Shown here one piece after another: positions 61,481-64,000 of a stretch of 64,000 nucleotides of DNA. Location: NCBI RefSeq assembly GCF_000802245.2, contig NZ_CP021080.1, positions 6,386,001 to 6,450,000 of the forward strand. Direction: 5' to 3'. Every line of letters starts with the position of its first letter. The first letter of the stretch is position 1. The notes beneath the pieces are model-generated. The model was not told the DNA's origin. It ran no database searches and saw only the letters and a list, made by a program, of their open reading frames with translations. The position numbers and the translations under genes were made by a program. Source of the stretch: Streptomyces pluripotens (GTDB taxonomy: Bacteria; Actinomycetota; Actinomycetes; Streptomycetales; Streptomycetaceae).

Positions 61481-61752
61481 GAGGGGCCTTTCGGACGGGT
61501 CGGGTCGGGCAGCGGGCCGCCTGGTGCGGCTCCGGCGCCGATGCGGCACCGGTCCGCCATCATGCAGGGATCTCCGCCCGCGGCAAAACCCCCGGCGCCG
61601 GGCTGTGCCCCTCCTGAGACGGTCCCGTAGGGGCTTGTCCCCGGGCCGGGACCTGTCGTGCGGCGGTGTTCTCGAAGGCCGCGCTGCCGTCGGGTCCGTA
61701 CGGTCTCAGCCTGGCCGGGCCGGTGACCGCCTGTGCCGCCGGCTTCGGGTCG

Positions 61753-63390
61753 TCAGAGATCGGACCGGTCAGGGAGTCCGGCGTCGTCCGGGGTGGTTTC
61801 CCTCAGCTCTCCGTCCTGCATCAGCAGCCAGCGGGTGATGCCGATCGATGTGAGGAACGGCAGGTCGTGGCTGGCGACGAGCAGCGCACCCTCGTACGAC
61901 TCCAGGGCCGAGACCAGCTGCCGGACGCTGGCCATGTCGAGGTTGTTGGTCGGCTCGTCGAGCAGCAGTAGTTGGGGTGCCGGTTCGGCGAGCATCAGCG
62001 CGGCCAGGGCCGCCCGGAAGCGCTCACCGCCGGACAGCGTGGCCGCGCTCTGGTCGGCTCGCGCCCCCCGGAACAAGAAGCGGGCCAACCGCGCCCGCAC
62101 CCGGTTGGCGGTGGCACCCAGTGCGAACCGGGCGACGTTCTCGGCGACGGTCAGCTCGTCGTCCAGGATGTCCAGCCGCTGCGGCAGGAAGCGCAGCGGC
62201 ACGTGCGCCCTCACCTCTCCGGCCACCGGCTCCAGTTCCCCTGCGACGGTCCGCAGCAGGGTCGTCTTCCCGGCGCCGTTGCGGCCGACCAGTGCGACCC
62301 GCTCCGGCCCGCGCAGATCGAGGGTGCCCGGCACGCGTGTGCCGTGGGCCATCGTCAGGTGCTCCACGGTGAGCACCTGCCTGCCCGGTGGTACCGCCGT
62401 GTGCGGCAGGTCGACGCGGATCTCGTCGTCGACGCGTACGGCGTCCACTGCCTGCTCCAGGCGCTCCCTGGCTCCGGCGAGCCGTTCCTCGTGCATGGTG
62501 CGGTGCTTGCCCGCGGACTCCTGGGCGGCGCGTTTCCGTGCCCCCATCACGATCTTCGGTTCGCGCTTGGAGTCCCACATTCTCTGCCCGTACCGCTTGC
62601 GGCGGGCCAGTTTGACCCGTGCATCGGCCAGTTCGCGCCGCTGCTTGCGCACATCGGCCTCGGCGACGCGCACCATGCGCTCGGCGGCCTCCTGCTCGAC
62701 GGCGAGGGCCTCTTCGTAGGCCGAGTAGTTGCCGCCGTACCAGGAGACCTCCCCGGAACGCAGCTCCGCGATCTGGTCGACCAGGTCGAGCAGTTCCCGG
62801 TCGTGGCTGACCACGACCAGTACGCCCGGCCACGCCGTGACGGCTTGGTACAGCCGCCGACGCGCGTACAGGTCCAGGTTGTTGGTGGGCTCGTCCAGCA
62901 GTAGGACATCCGGGCGGCGCAGCAGTAGTGCGGCGAGGCGCAGCAGCACCGATTCGCCGCCGGACACCTCGCCGACGGTCCGGTCCAGGTCGATGTGGCC
63001 GAGCCCGAGTTCGCCGAGGGCGACCCGGGCGCGTTCTTCGATGTCCCAGTCGTCGCCGACCGTCTCGAAGTGTTCCTCGGCGGCGTCACCGGCCTCGATG
63101 GCGTGCAGCGCGGCTCGCCGGTCGGTGATGCCGAGGACTTGGTCGACGCGGAGAGCGGTGTCGAGGGTGACGTTCTGCGGCAGGTAGCCAATCTCACCGA
63201 TCGCCTTGACCGTGCCGTCGGCCGGGATGAGCTCGCCGCATAGAAGCTTCAGCAAGGTTGACTTTCCCGACCCGTTGACGCCGATGAGCCCGGTCCTGCC
63301 GGGACCGAAGGCGACGTCGAGGCCGTCGAAGACGGCGGTGCCGTCGGGCCAGGCGAAGGACAGGGAGACACAGGTGAGAGCAGGTGACAT
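61753..63390 (-). CDS. ABC-F family ATPase
   Basis: A 545-residue soluble protein with two ABC domains and no membrane helices. The first domain has TGLIGVNGSGKSTLLKLLCG and VSGGESVLLRLAALLLRRPD with LLLDEPTNNLDL. A long basic linker (RRKRYGQRMWDSKREPKIVM) follows, then the second domain with ALVGRNGAGKTTLLRTV and LSGGERFRAALAAL, again LLLDEPTNNLDM. ABC-F proteins act on the ribosome, either in translation or in antibiotic protection. A leader hairpin lies upstream. Whether it confers resistance cannot be told. Confidence 0.93.
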   Translation of the reverse strand: MSPALTCVSLSFAWPDGTAVFDGLDVAFGPGRTGLIGVNGSGKSTLLKLLCGELIPADGTVKAIGEIGYLPQNVTLDTALRVDQVLGITDRRAALHAIEAGDAAEEHFETVGDDWDIEERARVALGELGLGHIDLDRTVGEVSGGESVLLRLAALLLRRPDVLLLDEPTNNLDLYARRRLYQAVTAWPGVLVVVSHDRELLDLVDQIAELRSGEVSWYGGNYSAYEEALAVEQEAAERMVRVAEADVRKQRRELADARVKLARRKRYGQRMWDSKREPKIVMGARKRAAQESAGKHRTMHEERLAGARERLEQAVDAVRVDDEIRVDLPHTAVPPGRQVLTVEHLTMAHGTRVPGTLDLRGPERVALVGRNGAGKTTLLRTVAGELEPVAGEVRAHVPLRFLPQRLDILDDELTVAENVARFALGATANRVRARLARFLFRGARADQSAATLSGGERFRAALAALMLAEPAPQLLLLDEPTNNLDMASVRQLVSALESYEGALLVASHDLPFLTSIGITRWLLMQDGELRETTPDDAGLPDRSDL

Positions 63391-63465
63391 GAGGGCCTCG
63401 CGAGAATGGGTGCGGTGGGATGAGCGCGTGTTGAGACACCGCGAGGCGGAAACCGAAGGGGCCTG

Positions 63466-63495
63466 GGCACGGAGGAGGCCGGGAAGGCCTGTGCC
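63466..63495 (-). promoter_or_regulatory. leader hairpin upstream of the ABC-F gene
   Basis: In the leader RNA, GGCACAGGCC and GGCCTCCTCCGTGCC-type arms form a nested stem (outer GGCAC/GTGCC, inner AGGCC/GGCCT) about 76-105 nt before the start. Such leaders control many ABC-F resistance genes by attenuation. Confidence 0.45.
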
Positions 63496-63752
63496 GGAGG
63501 ACGGCTCGGACGCCGAGGTCGTACGCCGCGCACACCTCACTGGTGCGACACGGTGCCTCAGGACCTCAGACGAGCAACGTCCTTCTCCTATCGACGGCAA
63601 CAGAACCGATGTGCAAGGTAGTAAGGGGGCGTGTCGGGCGTCAACGCAATTGATGATGGGCCCGGTGCGCTTGTCTCACTCGGGCGCGGTTCTGGCGGCG
63701 GCGCGCTGACGACGCCGTTTGCGCGCAGCGGGCGGGGCCGGTTCGCGGGTGC

Positions 63753-64000
63753 TCAGCAGATGTCCCGCATCAGTTCGGCCAGGTCGTGGTCGAGGTCGAG
63801 CTGGAGGTGTTCGAGGCCGGCGGGCACCAGTTCGTCAGTCGCCGCCAGGAAGCGTCGTACCGTCTGCGAGTGCACGTGCACGACCGCGGTGCCTTCGGGG
63901 GCGTGGAACTCCAGCACGGTGCGGCCATACCCGTATGGCCGCACCCGGACGTCTCCGTGGCCCTCGGGGCCCAGCAGCCCGGCCGCGAGGAGTTCCCGGG
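63753..64000 (-). CDS. SsgA-family sporulation/cell division protein, C-terminal part (cut by right edge)
   Basis: The frame is open to the window edge and encodes about 82 C-terminal residues. RELLAAGLLGPEGHGDVRVR, PYGYGRTVLEFHAPEGTAVV, FLAATDELVPAGLEHLQLDL and the C-terminal DHDLAELMRDIC match the SsgA-like family, actinomycete-specific proteins that position septa and control peptidoglycan synthesis during sporulation. The N-terminus and start are outside the window. The 360 bp between it and the ABC-F gene (63391-63752) holds only the ABC-F leader. Confidence 0.85.
   Translation of the reverse strand, partial: RELLAAGLLGPEGHGDVRVRPYGYGRTVLEFHAPEGTAVVHVHSQTVRRFLAATDELVPAGLEHLQLDLDHDLAELMRDIC

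Noticed and set aside
63915..63932. 18-bp palindrome GGCCATACCCGTATGGCC-like in the SsgA-like gene
   Set aside because: It lies inside conserved coding sequence (Pro-Tyr-Gly-Tyr-Gly-Arg) and is explained by codons; the match is also imperfect at the centre.

Overview
The window is a chromosomal segment of a Streptomyces-type actinomycete. The evidence is very high GC, ATGA start/stop overlaps, GTG starts, and typical families: a Wbl iron-sulfur regulator, an SsgA-like protein, AfsR/SARP and LAL regulators, OpcA, and DUF2510 membrane proteins. No rRNA, tRNA, CRISPR array, intact insertion sequence or prophage was seen. The segment has islands of tightly packed operons separated by repeat-rich or decayed stretches.

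Region 1 (1-4362) is the right part of a specialised-metabolism operon: a glycosyltransferase (cut by the window edge), a methyltransferase and a flippase-like membrane protein on +, facing a creatininase-family amidohydrolase on -, with a GTP cyclohydrolase II paralogue divergent from it. The cyclohydrolase has Met120 where ordinary enzymes have the catalytic Tyr. This is the signature of the paralogue that stops at the formylated pyrimidine FAPy, so the cluster probably makes a GTP-derived, glycosylated and methylated product. A dead MFS exporter gene (4495-5821) follows, broken by a 16-bp tandem duplication.

Region 2 (6033-16045) is a surface-glycan cluster. A left-going arm (GT4, UDP-HexNAc dehydrogenase, GT4) and a right-going arm (UDP-GlcNAc 2-epimerase, methyltransferase, an unrecognised 606-aa coiled-coil protein, a 728-aa tandem glycosyltransferase) share a divergent promoter region. 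Epimerase plus dehydrogenase would supply UDP-ManNAcA or a similar HexNAc uronate.

Region 3 (16132-22993) is a TetR gene, a 46-bp perfect palindrome, and the pentose-phosphate operon tkt-tal-zwf-opcA-pgi-gnd on -. Only zwf, opcA, pgi and gnd are intact; tal and tkt are internally deleted remnants. Further gene remnants lie at 23.3-24.2 kb.

Region 4 (24.4-30.4 kb) has a secreted GH16-CBM6 glucanase with CebR-like operator boxes, a GH4 glycosidase preceded by 25 exact copies of a hexanucleotide, a metallophosphatase overlapping an Sfp-type phosphopantetheinyl transferase, and a small unknown gene.

Region 5 (30.7-39.3 kb) is regulatory and cell-wall: an XRE/ImmA pair divergent from an MmyB-like protein across two operator-like dyads, an ECF sigma factor upstream of an NlpC/P60 hydrolase, a truncated D-Ala-D-Ala dipeptidase, and an AfsR-like regulator.

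Region 6 (40.0-49.0 kb) is mostly envelope and secreted proteins: a lipoprotein, a small secreted protein, a Tat phospholipase C, a scramblase-like DUF2510 protein, a PAP2/DMT pair controlled by a divergent TetR gene through a large inverted repeat, and a DUF2510 membrane protein.

Region 7 (49.3-64.0 kb) holds a LAL-type ATPase without its LuxR helix-turn-helix, a DUF3048 lipoprotein, a divergent ATP-dependent DNA ligase/NHEJ polymerase pair, an ornithine cyclodeaminase-like enzyme, a LacI regulator, a VOC protein, a Wbl protein, an acyl-ACP desaturase with a triple operator-like array, DDAH, an ABC-F ATPase with a leader hairpin, and the C-terminal part of an SsgA-like protein at the edge.
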